Source: Blastocystis sp. Blastoise (taxonomy: Eukaryota; Sar; Bigyra; Opalinata; Blastocystidae). Taken from it: DNA of 64,000 bases. Below the pieces are notes generated by a model, which was given only the letters and a program-made list of their open reading frames with translations, had not been told where the DNA came from and did not search any database. The position numbers and the translations under genes are program-made. Location of the stretch: assembly GCA_039096225.1 (NCBI GenBank), contig JBBPEB010000005.1:1063501-1127500 (forward strand). The letters run 5' to 3'. This document shows, one piece after another, positions 50,622 to 62,344 of the stretch; the first letter of the stretch is position 1; each line of letters starts with the position of its first letter.

Positions 50622-51567
50622 ATAAAGAAGCGAAATATATAAGTACAAAACAAGAAATATATATATTAATATTTAAACAATAAATAAACTCTATATAATA
50701 ATCACTAAATACTAAACTATAAAAATTAAAAAAAAAAGAAATAAAATGTTAAATAGATTATAATGTAATTATTATATATATATATGCCTTGAAGGAATAA
50801 CTTCAAATCCATGAATTTCAATTAATTTATCTTCTGTTTCATGATAATATATAATAAAATGTAAATGATTATTAATAGCATTTCCAATAATAGTATTATT
50901 TTGAGGATCTGCGATAACACCTCCCAAGGGAAAACCATGCTCATAACTAGAAAAAGAAATAAAATCATGATTATTTATTATAATGTATAGATATAGAAAA
51001 AAGTAGTTTACATACATTAAGAAAATAAGACTATTAAAAAATAAAATAAAATATATAAAAAAACATACAAAGAATCTCCAGTGGATGTAATGACTTTCAT
51101 TGTAGCAGGTATGCCATCTAATATCATATGAACAGAGTATTCATTGGATATTAAATATTCTAATTGGTTGACTTCTTGTTGAGTATATTTTTTATCGGAT
51201 ACAACAGTACCTAGATGAACAAAGTAGTTGTAATAATATTAATATCGTTAATAATTTGTAAAATAAAAGACAAGAAAGAAATACATGTTTCATCTTGTTT
51301 GATTTTGATAGTATATAAAGAATTCTCAATATGATTATCTGAGATTATATCACCAAGATTATCTTTATGATGATCAATCGAAGGAGGAGAAGGAAGTGGT
51401 ACAGAGTAGTAGTCAAAAGGAATATGTGTTTTAAGGGAAGTAAGACTATTGACTTTTATGTTAAGTTCTGTGCCAACTGAATAAGTTCTTGGTGCTGAAG
51501 CTGAGACAATAGTCATAGAATGGACCAACGTAACATAGAGAAGAAGATTTACGAATAGGATATGCAT
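48156..51567 (-). CDS. Transmembrane 9 superfamily member (TM9SF/EMP70/nonaspanin)
   Basis: The signal peptide MHILFVNLLLYVTLVHS (ATG 51565-51567) leads into the lumenal domain: GTELNIKVNSLTSLKTHIPF, DYYSVPLPSPP and KDNLGDIISDNHIENSLYTI, as in TM9SF (LPYEYYSLPFCQP...NLGEVLRGDRI). Later are FPLGGVIADPQNNTIIGNAI, HLHFIIYYH and VEWVPSSRAWISRYDNYI. The membrane region has NSILIVIFLAGILGVILLRT, then DYSHYNRVLGVEDNNGDFEE and SGWKLLHADVFRPPRFMMTL (family GWKLVHGDVFRPP). It ends with GGVIPFGVSFVELYLMVTCL, NNEDYNWWWLSLQATGSCSL and IYGVAKIN, whose C-terminus resembles the KxD/IK.D Golgi-retention ends of the family. The stop TAA is at 48156-48158. These proteins act in Golgi and endosomal sorting. About ten exons; intron repeats include (AAAT)n at 48340-48530 and a 9-bp array at 50285-50450. 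Confidence 0.95.
50285..50450. repeat. 9-bp (AATATAATA)n array in a TM9SF intron
   Basis: About 18 tandem copies of a 9-bp unit with a few variants. The frame over it reads Tyr-Ile-Tyr runs only. Confidence 0.85.
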
Positions 51568-51908
51568 ATTCTCTCTTTATCAATAAGAATCAAAGTGAAG
51601 CAATTTCAAAACATAATTCATCATGATTGTTTATTCGTGAAAGAAATTGCTATTTTACTGAAAACAATACAAATCTCCACGGTTATAAGTTTTGTAAGGA
51701 TTCTTTAGTTTAATATTTTATTGTCGAATATACACAATTTAATACGATTTAACATATTATCTTCTTTGTTTAACTTATACCAAACGATTTTATTTTTTAA
51801 TTACGAGGAATATATTATGGTAATTTATATGATGACGAAAAGTGTAAAAAATAAAATAAAATAAAAATGGAAAATTAAAGATAGAAACAGATAAGTATAT
51901 ATTGATGC
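51568..51908. promoter_or_regulatory. Upstream region of TM9SF
   Basis: 341 bp between the TM9SF start and the stop of the PPP2R3C gene on the same strand. It holds one CCACGG word (51677-51682), one of very few outside exons. No gene is seen. Confidence 0.45.
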
Positions 51909-54508
51909 TTAAGAAAAGTAGAAATAAAACAATTTCATATAATCAATGGAAACGGATAGAAATTGTGATGTGTTGTTACTCTTTAGGAGATCCTCTAAGT
52001 ATATTCTATAGAAAATATTTCATAGTTGTATATTTCGATGAATATAGAAAGTAATTGTAAATAAATAGTATATATATCTATACTTATCTTTTGTAGATGT
52101 ATTTATTAAATTGAATACTTTGTTAATAAGTATTGTTTCATCATAAACGCAATTATATTCTGTAAATTTATTTAATAATGGAGTAATAAATAATTTATAA
52201 TGAAAACGATCAAAATATTTTAAACCTGGAGCACGTATTAAATTAAATAATATCTATATATATATAATGTTATTATTATGTTATTTAATAAATATATAAT
52301 GTTATTATTATGCTTTTTTAAATGAATATATAATGTTATTATTATGTTTTTAATAAATATATAATGTTATTATTATGTTTTTTTAATAAATATATAATGT
52401 TATTATTATGCTTTTTTAAATGAATATATAATGCTATTATTATGTTATTTAATATATATATAATGTTATTATTATTATGTTTTTAATGAATATATATATA
52501 ATGTTATTCATATAATAGAGTAGAATATCTTTATATATATATACAGTAATACAATTAGGTATGTTTAAATGATGATATATAAATAATAATTCAAAAAACA
52601 TATTTTGGGTCTATATATATATAGATTATTATATATGTATAAAGATATAACATATAATAATAGCATACAATATGGTCAATTGCTTGATTATACAAAGATA
52701 AATAATGTTTTATATAATTATAATTAAGATTATAGTCACCTATATATATATATATGTTTATTAATATATATATATATACCAAAAATAAGCATATCATGAA
52801 TAGAAATCAAAGTATCATTATTTTTATCAAATGATTTAAACTATATATATATATATATAATTATAATTATAATAACTTATCTATAAATAAAACTACATAC
52901 AAATATACATAAATTCTTAAATAGATTTATATTGAATAAACTGTTTTCTAAAAGATGTTCTTTTTGTCTTGAAGATTCTTGAAATGCAGTCACGTGCTTT
53001 GATTGAGGGATGGATGCGTTATAAGGGATATAAATTGTACTATTGTAACATTCGTACGGTTGTTTTGTAAATAGAAGAAATTCACGCAGAATCGGACATA
53101 CCAGTAATTCATATATCGAAATAACTATATATATATATATAGTTTATTATAATAATCTAGATTATTATTTTTATGAAAGTCTATTCTATTCAATTAAATC
53201 AATATAAATATATATATATATATATAATACATTGAGTTTTAATTTGAAGTGTAACTTTGAAACAATTACAAACGAATGCTATATACTGAACAACAAAGTC
53301 TTTCTATGTATGTATGTATATATATATAGTATTAAATGAATATGATATATAATAGTATATAAATAGAATAATGATTATGTGTATATATATTACTTGAATA
53401 GTAAATTGACTTTGAAAGCATTGAACTTGATGATCTATATAATTATAGAATTCAGGAACTGTAATTATATCGTCATTTGAATCAGAATAAGATCTATATA
53501 TATGTAATTATTATTATTAATAATGTATATATATAATTATTATTATTAATAATGTATATATATGTAATTATTATTATTAATAATGTATATATATGTAATT
53601 ATTATTATTAGCAATTTATATATTATTTAAATAAAAATTATTTTTAATAATAAATTAGTAAATCAAATGAACATTATTATCAATAATGTTTATATTATTT
53701 AAATAACAATAATAATAATATATATACTAGAAATCCAAATAACAATAACAATAATATATATACAATAAATCAAAATAGCAATCATAATAGGAAACTAGTT
53801 CGACAAGAAATAAAATAAGATCATCACAAGATATAGTTGTATCTTTTGAATTAATTAATAACTATATATATACAATAATGATGATGAATAAGAACTATGA
53901 TATATATAGAATAAAAAAAATACTTTAGAAAATAATTGTGGCTGAAATATGAATTCTAAAGGATGATTACAGAAGACAGAACATAATCTTTCATAATCCT
54001 GAGATGTTAGTGAAATTCTATGTGCAAGTTGACTTGATACCTCACCCACATGCTATATTGAATAAAACATTTTGAGTAAAGAAAAATATAATAAGAGCCT
54101 ATATAAAGAATCAATATACTTGCATTGTTATTTTAGACCTCTTGCGAAGATCTAAGGCGTGTTTTCGAGCAATTTCTGAAACTAATGTTGAAGACTCCAA
54201 CATATCCAGACTCTATAAATAATAAATTATTGTTTTAAAGAGAACAAATAGATTATATGTAGAACTATGTAACAGAAAAATACAAACGACTTTCTTTTGG
54301 AGAGAGGTGACTGATTTGTTTTGAGTGGAGCCAAAGAAATAATACTTGATTTTTCTAAACTTAAGCAATCTATAAAAAATTCAAAATGAGCATAAACGAC
54401 AGTAATAGAAGCACAAAATATGAACAATTGAATACCTAATTCATATTCTTCATCAGATTTAAAACCTATCTTTTTGAGTTTTGATATAATAAGGTCTTTG
54501 GAATTCAT
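51909..54508 (-). CDS. PPP2R3C: PP2A regulatory subunit B'' gamma homologue (PPP2R3C / TON2-FASS family)
   Basis: PPP2R3C/TON2 targets PP2A to centrosomal and cortical microtubule sites. The strongest match is the C-terminal half. LFKSFDKNNDTLISIHDMLI (family YLNLDKDHNGMLSKEEL) is an EF-hand with Asp/Asn at loop positions 1, 3, 5. Next are FFELLFIYHHLNIPNCITIL and LIRAPGLKYFDRFHYKLFIT. The end reads KIYLEDLLKSNNTSQFLSVS and IDYMKLFYFYFS, against human KISLQDLINSNQGDTVTTILIDLNGF. The N-terminus is MNSKDLIISKLKKIGFKSDE (ATG 54506-54508) and is not conserved. A middle block, VPEFYNYIDHQVQCFQSQFT, corresponds to QFFNYVMRKVW...; another is REFLLFTKQPYECYN. The stop TAA is at 51909-51911. About fifteen short exons; tandem intron repeats lie at 52262-52510 and 53500-53600. 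Confidence 0.8.
52262..52510. repeat. Intronic minisatellite, unit about 33-45 bp (TATATAATGTTATTATTATG...)
   Basis: Seven or so head-to-tail copies of a TATAATGTTATTATTATG core plus a T-rich and AATAAATA spacer, in a PPP2R3C intron. Confidence 0.8.
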
Positions 54509-54947
54509 AAAGGCAATAATAAAAGGAAAATATAAGAACTCAAAAAAGAAGAATTTTTAAAAGAATTCAAAAATGAATTTTTTCTTTTCATATTTTATTG
54601 TTGTTTTTTTAAATAATTTTGTAAAAATAATTTTTGAATTCATTTAGTAATTGTTACACATATATATAGCAAATATAATATAATATCGAAAAAATGTCCA
54701 TTGATTAAGTATCAAGTTATTGTTTTTATTCTAAAATAATAGACTTCTATGATGTACAAAGTAATGTGCATCATTTTAGTTTATTAAATAAGATAATGTA
54801 ACAAAATAAATGGTAATGAGAGAGTCATATAGAAAAATAAAGTATAGAATTGCAATGAATTACGAATAAATGATAACATATACCAATGTATAAAAAAGTG
54901 AAAAACAGAAAAGAACGAAAAAGTATATATATACAAAGAACAGAGAT
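54509..54947. other. Intergenic region between co-directional genes
   Basis: 439 bp of AT-rich sequence with the PPP2R3C promoter and GINS4 3' flank. No gene is seen. Confidence 0.5.
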
Positions 54948-55219
54948 TAAAACAAAGTGACTTTTTTCTCTTCTAAATAATCTCGAATATCAGAGTATAA
55001 TAACACATATTGATTATTCTTTAATAACGGGAATTCTTGACGTATTCTATAGATATGATTATGGATATAATAATTATATTATATTAATGTTTATATGTAT
55101 GTTGGATTATATATATATATACGTTTCTCCAACTACAAAATTAGGGATATCTTCTAAAACACGAACATATACATAAACATTCAAATTGGGACGAGGTACT
55201 AAGTTTAATAATGTTATAT

Positions 55220-55253
<34 letters not shown>

Positions 55254-56144
55254 TATATAATAATAATAATAATATAATTTAGATAATAATAATAATAATA
55301 ACTATAATAATAATAATACATATATACTCATATTATCTCGGTCATTATTCCCGGTATCAGCTAGACCTTGAAATTCAGCGGGAAGAGAATTAACGACATT
55401 ATAATGTAAATAATCACCTTTTATATCTACATATCTATAAATATGTATATACATATATATAATATCAAGTAATATCCCTATATGAAAATAAAAATAACTA
55501 TATATATATATATATACTTTGTTAAGTATTCATACTCTTCATTTGACATTCGATTCTTCATAGATGATTCTTGTATATAATAAAATGCATAAGTCTCAAT
55601 CTATATATATATATATAAAGAATTAAAAAAAAATTATCAATATATATATATATACCTTATGAAGTCTGATTCTTAAATAATTCACAACTAAATATTTACA
55701 TCGATCCAAATCCATCTAAATATTTATATACATTATAATATTCATTAAATAGAATGTATCTTGATATACCTGATACAAATTTGATTCAAAAGATTCATCT
55801 ATGGTAGATACTTGGTTATCATCAAGAATTGATTGCTATATATTACAAATAATATAATTATATTTTTCTTTAATTAATTTATGTAAATAAGCTAAATATA
55901 AAAATACTGTTTCTTTGATCTTAACTAAGAACTGATCGATAATATCTTTGTCATAATGTAATATTTCTGGAGCCGCCTATTTAGATTATATAGAACATCG
56001 CATATGGAGAATAATGAAAGAATTATTTGAACATACTTTTTCGTTATTCATCGCTCTTTGAAGAAGAACATAATTATTAGTTGACTGAGAATCCATAGCC
56101 AAAGAATCCTCAGTACCTAAGAGAGTATCCAAAGAATCCTCCAT
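54948..56144 (-). CDS. GINS4: GINS complex subunit Sld5
   Basis: Sld5 is part of the GINS tetramer in the CMG replicative helicase. The start is MEDSLDTLLGTEDSLAMDSQ (ATG 56142-56144; exon 1 is 56036-56144). Then come NNYVLLQRAMNNEK, AAPEILHYDKDIIDQFLVKI (family AWMNEKFAPELLESKPEIVE), and YQMDLDRCKYLVVNYLRIRL followed by HKIETYAFYYIQESS (family MEMERIRYVLSSYLRCRLMKIEKF). Next are MSNEEYEYLTKYVDIKGDYL and VVNSLPAEFQGL. The C-terminal B-domain is MNLVPRPNLNVYVYVRVLED and FVVGETIRQEFPLLKNNQYV, ending VTLF with TAA 54948-54950. The predicted length of about 230 residues is typical. Seven or eight exons. It faces TSR2 across a 161-bp divergent spacer. Confidence 0.95.
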
Positions 56145-56305
56145 CTTTATTCTAAGAACACTACTATTAACTTGAATACAAACAAAACAAATTAATCATA
56201 CAAAAATTCAAGATTTTTCGGTATTTCAAAACGAAAATAAGAAAATAAATACGGGAACAAAATAATGGTTTACAATTTCTTATAATTATACTCTCACACT
56301 ATACT
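56145..56305. promoter_or_regulatory. Compact divergent promoter, GINS4 / TSR2
   Basis: Only 161 bp separates the two start codons, so both promoters and 5' UTRs must be very short or overlap. Confidence 0.5.
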
Positions 56306-57370
56306 ATGGGCCAACCTACAGAGGAAGGATATGAGATCTTAGAAGCTGTTATAAAATGCATTTTAGCTAGATGGAGTACTCTTAATATTGCTGTTGAATA
56401 TGGATTTGGAGGCTCAGACTCTTATTACATGCGATTCGATTTAGAAGACGACTTACTGATGAATATTAAGGAACGTTGGAATGCTAAAGGTGGTATATTT
56501 TCATTATTATTAATGAATTTGCTATAAATTCTTAATTTCCAATATCAACATTGTTTTTATTTTTATATAAATTCGATTCTTCTAGAAAAAGCTAAAATCT
56601 TTTCCGATGAAATTGAAGTTTTCTTACGTGGAGAATTAGAAGACAATTTTAATACTGTCTGTGATGATGAAGATCCAAAACAAGTATATAAAATATTCTT
56701 TTATGTGTTGTGGACAATCTTTCTACTATTTTATTTTCATTTATTATTTTTTAAAAAATTAATAAGATATATTTTCATTTTATTGTAAATAGATTGGAAG
56801 AGAAATTGTTTCTTTTTATAATGAATGCTATAATGGTGAATTAGATCATGCAAATCAATATTTAGATAAATATTTTGGTATATATATTATGTTAAGTGTT
56901 ATTATAAAAAAAAAATATTATGTTAAGTGTTATTATAATATAAATATTATGTTAACTGTTTATTATAAAAAAATATTTCAATATATCTCTACTCATTCTA
57001 TAGATACTGCTAAACAACAAATTGATAAATTAGCATCATTTATTGGTAAGACTTGTGTTGATGAAGTATAAAGATATATAATATAAACTATATTTCTATA
57101 AAATAATAACAATAATTTGAATCATTAGACTATTTATGATAGTTTATTGATTTAAACTATTGTTCAGTTTGATAAAAATTATATATTTATTCATATTATT
57201 ATATATAGGATAATGAAGATGCTGAATTTGAAGAAGATGATGACGATGCTTACGAAGAAGTTCATTGTATGAGTGATTGCGATAGTTCTTCATGCGCTAG
57301 TCATGATGAAGAAAAACAAGAAGAAGAAGATGATGGATGGGTATCTGTTAAAAAAGGGAAAAAGAAGTAA
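56306..57370 (+). CDS. TSR2: Pre-rRNA-processing protein TSR2 (WGG domain)
   Basis: TSR2 is the chaperone that delivers ribosomal protein eS26 to the pre-40S particle. Exons are 56306-56489, 56586-56683, 56793-56877, 57004-57065 and 57209-57370. They total 591 nt and encode 196 residues. The WGG block is CILARWSTLNIAVEYGFGGS; next are FSDEIEVFLRGELEDNFNTV and DEDPKQIGREIVSFYNECYN. Then comes a very acidic Asp/Glu tract. The end DDGWVSVKKGKKK matches the conserved DGW-(T/V)-x-V-basic C-terminus. Length and layout are typical of the family. Confidence 0.96.
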
Positions 57371-57834
57371 TTCTTTATGATTCTTTGTTATTTGTTTTCA
57401 TATATATATGTATCCAACTTCAATTGTTTTTTTTGCAATATTCCATATGACTTCTTTTTGATTTATTTATATATATCTGTTGATCATTTTATTTTTTGTT
57501 TTGCTTTATCGCTTTTGTTCTTCCGTTATTGTTCACATATACTTCTGGAGCTCTTAGCATGTTATATACCAAAATTCAGAGAATAATTTTTTTATTTAAA
57601 TATATTTTAATTTGAAAAACAAATATGGAGCGTTTCAAAAACACACACATTACTGAATCAGGGGAATATTCAAAAACTCTCCATAAACGACGAAGTTACC
57701 AAAGAAAATTTAAAAATCAATTTTTTTTTGGAATTGAAGCCATTTTGTCTTTACAAGAAAAAGAAAAAGGTTATTTAGGATATCTAATCAAGTTTTTCTT
57801 CTTTTTATTTCAGTTTATTAGATATTTCATTGTA
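57371..57834. other. Intergenic region / 5' UTR of the SAM-domain gene
   Basis: AT-rich. A frame from an ATG at 57625 is open and in phase with the next gene, but its sequence is basic and Phe-rich and looks like untranslated leader. Confidence 0.45.
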
Positions 57835-59002
57835 ATGGGAAATTGTATGTCTTTAACTCCATTAACAGAGACTGTTGATCAGCCATCAATTGAAATGACA
57901 CCTCCTGATAGAGAAGCACCTGTGTTGCCTGCAGAGTACATAGCAAAGATGAATGAGGATCGTATTCAGGAATGCAAACCTATAGGCTGGCAGAATCCAG
58001 ATGTGTTAAAGTATGGTTATTTATTGATATTTAGTTGTTTAATAAATACTATGTATATTTTAAAATAATATAGATGGTTGGATATCATTGGTTTAGGAAG
58101 TTACAGAACATATTTTTTGAAAAATGGTGTTAATGGTGAATATTTGCTTCAAATAGATCCTGATGATATAACAAATACATTAATGATTCAAAATGATATG
58201 CATAAATTATCTCTCCTTAAAGCAATGTATATTATTTTTTATTAATTTTAAAACAATAATATTATATATACTTTTTCAACTATATATATATAATTTAGTG
58301 ATGTTTTAAAAGCTCAACCGAATATTGATTATACAAATTGGCGATGGTCTGCTGATAATATCTTAACATGGCTTGAAATTCGTGGTTTAAGTATATTAAA
58401 ACAATCGTTTAAAATCAATGCTGTTCACGGGGGATTATTATTTGGATTCACCAAAGAAGATTTTCAAAATTATGTATATATATATATATATAGTGTTATT
58501 TTATATATTTTAATAAAGTTATTTAAAAAAAAAATCATTTTTTTCTTGCATTTTAAAATGATATTCTATTATTGTTATATTATATAATTATAATAATAAT
58601 AAATCTATTTTAATAATACTAATAATAATTCTATATGTATAACTATATATATATATATAGTTACACATAGGTACAGAATTTGGTAGTTTACTTCATCTCG
58701 ATAGTTTGATGGCATGTATTGAATATGAAAAAGTGAAAGCGAAAAAGAATTATTCAACCCGTTGTTCCTTAGGGGGAAGCTCGTTATTCTCGGAAGACGG
58801 ACAAATTCAGGCGATTTCAGAAACAGAAGATCCAGTGGATGAAGAAGATAAAATTAAGTATATTTATAAATTATATTTATTATATTTATTATGTTTATTA
58901 TGTTTATTATATTTATTATATATATAATATTTATTATATTTATTATGTTTATTATGTTTATTATGTTTATTATGTTTATTTTTATTTATTATATTTATTA
59001 TG

Positions 59003-59038
<36 letters not shown>

Positions 59039-59717
59039 AGTCTCTATATATATATATATATAGTATAATCCCCGAGTGGTCTCTGCGCGAAGTGTGCGCC
59101 TGGTTGTCGGACCATTACGTGGGTCATCTCAGCGATACTTTTATTAACTATGGCGTCAACGGCGCTTATCTTCTTACTCTTGGTATACTATTATTATTAT
59201 ATATAATATTTATTATTATATGTAATATTTATTATTATATATAATATTTATTATTATATGTAATATTTATTATTATATATAATATTTACTATATATATAT
59301 ATAGATCGAGATGTATTAGAACAAGGTATGAATTTAACAAGTGTACTTTCTAAGTCTGTCGCTAAGAAAATTGATAAATTGAGAACTGCATATAAAGAAG
59401 GAATATCTGTTGAACTTGGCATTAAAAGTATATATATTATTATTATTATTAATCTTTTTCATATTTTGTCATTTCTTCTTCTCCTTCTTATAATTATAAT
59501 AATATTATTATTATTATTATGAATATTTTTCTGATTCATACAGCTATTATATAATAATTATTAATATATATATATATATATATATAGTAATAGATGATGA
59601 CACATCGAACTCCACTTCTCTTCGTCCTTCTATGGCTAAATATATAACCGAAGAATCTCCAGATATTATATACTTGGACACTCCTGAAGAAGATAAAAAA
59701 CTAGATGTGAAGGTATA

Positions 59718-59772
<55 letters not shown>

Positions 59773-59809
59773 TATATAGAAAGTATCCTTATCTCATGTT
59801 TCCTTATAA
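57835..59809 (+). CDS. Triple SAM-domain protein with N-myristoylation-type start
   Basis: The start chosen is MGNCMSLTPLTETVDQPS (ATG 57835-57837), because MGxCxS is the classic dual myristoyl/palmitoyl signal; an in-frame ATG at 57625 is the alternative. Three sterile alpha motif domains follow: NPDVLKWLDIIGLGSYRTYF with NGVNGEYLLQIDPDDI; WSADNILTWLEIRGLSILKQ with AVHGGLLFGFTKEDF; and WSLREVCAWLSDHYVGHLSD with YGVNGAYLLTLDRDVLEQGM. The W-x-x-x-V/I-x-x-W-L...GxxLLxL core is clear in each. An acidic linker (SETEDPVDEEDKI) lies between SAM2 and SAM3. The last exons read DIIYLDTPEEDKKLDVK and KVSLSHVSL, with TAA 59807-59809. SAM domains often polymerise, so a membrane-tethered scaffold is plausible. 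I do not recognise a named orthologue. Confidence 0.8.
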
Positions 59810-60651
59810 ATAATACTATTATAAATAATATATATATTTCTATTCTATATTTTGTATCTGCTGTTCTTTTATTCTCTTTGTTGTATGTTTATTCTTTATG
59901 TATATGTATATATATAATTAACCATTTCATTTATGCACAGTCTATTTTATTCATTTTTAAACAATTTGATAGTTATTTTATTCTTTATGTTCTCATTATA
60001 TATATATATATTAATTAGCGTTATTTATAGTTCTTCTGTTTATATATTAATAATATAATACCTATATATCTATCTTCATTTTAAATTCATTCATATATTT
60101 TTTTTTTAAATTCAAATCATTTGTCTCTTTTTTTCCATTTTTTTCTTTTTTTTATGTTGTATTTTGTCTTATTGTCGTTCTTATTATCATTAAACATAAA
60201 TTATATATTATTTAAATAATACAAATTCTTTCTTTGTTTTCATTCTAAAAAAAATTTTTATATCCTTTTTATTCTAGTTTTATATATATATATATTTGTA
60301 TAATAGTATTCAAAAATTTATTGTCATGTAATATATTCAATTAAATTCCATAAATTAAAGAATATAGATTTAAAAATATATGCTTTATCTAGTAAAAAAA
60401 ATATGGTTTCTCTTAACATAACAAATTGATTTAATGACTATATTTAAAAATTGAACCAAAACATAAAACAATGGATATTTAATGAAAAAATTTAAAAAAT
60501 ACTAATAAAAAAGCAGAAAATTATTATCACAAAGGTATATATATATATATATATAATACTTATTGAGCAGTATACTAATGATAGTCAATTCTAGAAAGAC
60601 AATCTGAACAATATATAATGATTTTGAAAAGAATCTCTTTTATCTTTTAGC
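59810..60651. other. Intergenic region between convergent genes
   Basis: 842 bp of AT-rich sequence. No conserved coding sequence is seen. Confidence 0.6.
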
Positions 60652-61204
60652 TCATTGAGAGTTTGCAGCTTCAATATTCATATCTCGAATCTCCTCGAAT
60701 GCCTCGGATATATTTGTATATTTATAAGGAGACTGTATTTGACATTTCATTTCATTTCGATTTTTAGTTTTGCTATTGGTATCTATACCTGACTTTGGAG
60801 GTTTTACTATGTCTTCACTATTATTTTTATCATGAATAGAATCATTCAATTCAATTTCCATTTTGTCTTCTTGATCACTACTTGTAGCTACGTCAATAGG
60901 AATAGTATCAGAAGTTTCTACATCATGAATGGCTTGTGATTCTCGCCTGCTCTTCACAGATTCTAACCATTGGTCATATACATCATCCCATAAATTTGTT
61001 TTTTCAACAAAATCTAATGATTGGAGTTGATCAGATATCGGATAAGAATCATCAGGACATCTACAGAAAGAATTTGATGGATGTCCATATAATATTCTTA
61101 TGTTGATTTCTTCAATAATGGCTTTTAATACTTTTTTTCGATCTCTTTCTTTTTCTATTAGGCAGGACCTATAATTTTATATGATGAATCATAAGAACAT
61201 ACAT
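60652..61204 (-). CDS. Unknown acidic protein, start codon split by an intron
   Basis: A continuous frame on the minus strand reads SCLIEKERDRKKVLKAIIEE, INIRILYGHPSNSFCRCPDD, LQSLDFVEKTNLWDDVYDQW and LESVKSRRESQ. An acidic, Ser/Thr/Asn-rich tail follows (ATSSDQEDKMEIELNDSIHD) and ends DMNIEAANSQ with TGA 60652-60654. There is no in-frame ATG in this exon's conserved part. A 34-nt GTATGT...TTATAG intron (61169-61202) would join AT (61203-61204) to G (61168) and make ATG TCC TGC, giving 172 residues. Without splicing, the same ATG opens a 12-codon frame ending at the intron's TAG. The N-terminal helix and the WDD..YDQW segment look structured. The family is not recognised. Confidence 0.55.
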
Positions 61205-62344
61205 CGTATGACAAATTCCTTTAAAAGAAAACAAAGGAAATAAACAAAAGAAAATGCATATTCATTTATAAAACGTGCCATGAAGAAAAATAAATTGTCT
61301 TATTGGATAGTCTCATTCTTTTCAAGAAATATACCAATCATTTTATGTATTTTAGTAAATTAATTTTCAAACGATATCTTTGGAATATTATTGTGTTTTT
61401 CTTTTATTTGCTATTTATATAAACTATACTTACAGAAAAAACTTATAAAGAAGTTTTCCATGAAAGTATATATGATAGAAACATAAATGAAAACACTTCC
61501 ATTTCAAAATAACTATCTAATATAGAATTTGATTCTTTATTGAATGATTCGGAGACATAGAAATAACTATATTTCAACGGTAATCTCAATATGAACATAT
61601 GGTTTCGTCTTCACCATCAAAAACAAAAAATAGAGTTATTTGATAAAATAGAACATATACATATAGAATGATAGTTGCTGAAATAAATAAATCAAGAAAA
61701 CACAGGAAATAATCATAAAAAAGAGACTCTGAAGAAGATTTCTTATTTGAGTCTTTTATACTGTTTATTTATGGTCTCTAGAAAATAGTTACTTTTTAAA
61801 AGTTTATACGAATATAAATAATCATTTCTTTTATATGTGACATGATTCTACATAATGAGTTGATAGAAATAATTATTTTGAAATATATAAATCTATTGGA
61901 TAAAAATACAAGAATATCCAATAATATGTATTTTAAAGGTCATAGTTTCAATGAAGTCGCATCACTCTTCTTTTATGTGTATAGTATATGCATATATATC
62001 TTAACGTGGTTCTACTGTCTAACATATATATGTATTTGCCATAAAAAACTATATTAAAGAAATTATTGTATATTCAGTATTATATAAATTTTTCTTATTA
62101 TTATTTGTTAAAGAACCCTTTTTTAATACATGACATATATATTATAATTTGCTTATTATTAATTCTATAATTATTTATGTTGTAGGAGACGTTTCATGTT
62201 AAAATTGAATCCGAATACGAATAAACAAGAAAACACGACAATTATGTTTTCCTTTATTAAAAGATACACAATTCAATTCATCATCAGTAAATACATAGAT
62301 TATAGTTTGTTAGCATCAATAAATAATTATTCCTAAAGAGATCA
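61205..62344. other. Intergenic region, no convincing gene
   Basis: 1.1 kb, AT-rich. A 71-codon frame (61842-62057, + strand: MILHNELIEIIILKYINLLD...) has a mixed N-terminal half but a Tyr/Ile/Cys-rich end and no family match; I leave it uncalled. Confidence 0.4.

Noticed and set aside
57625-57834. Upstream in-frame start for the SAM-domain protein
   Set aside because: The extension is basic and Phe-rich without structure, and MGNCMS at 57835 is a strong acylation signal. Kept only as an alternative.
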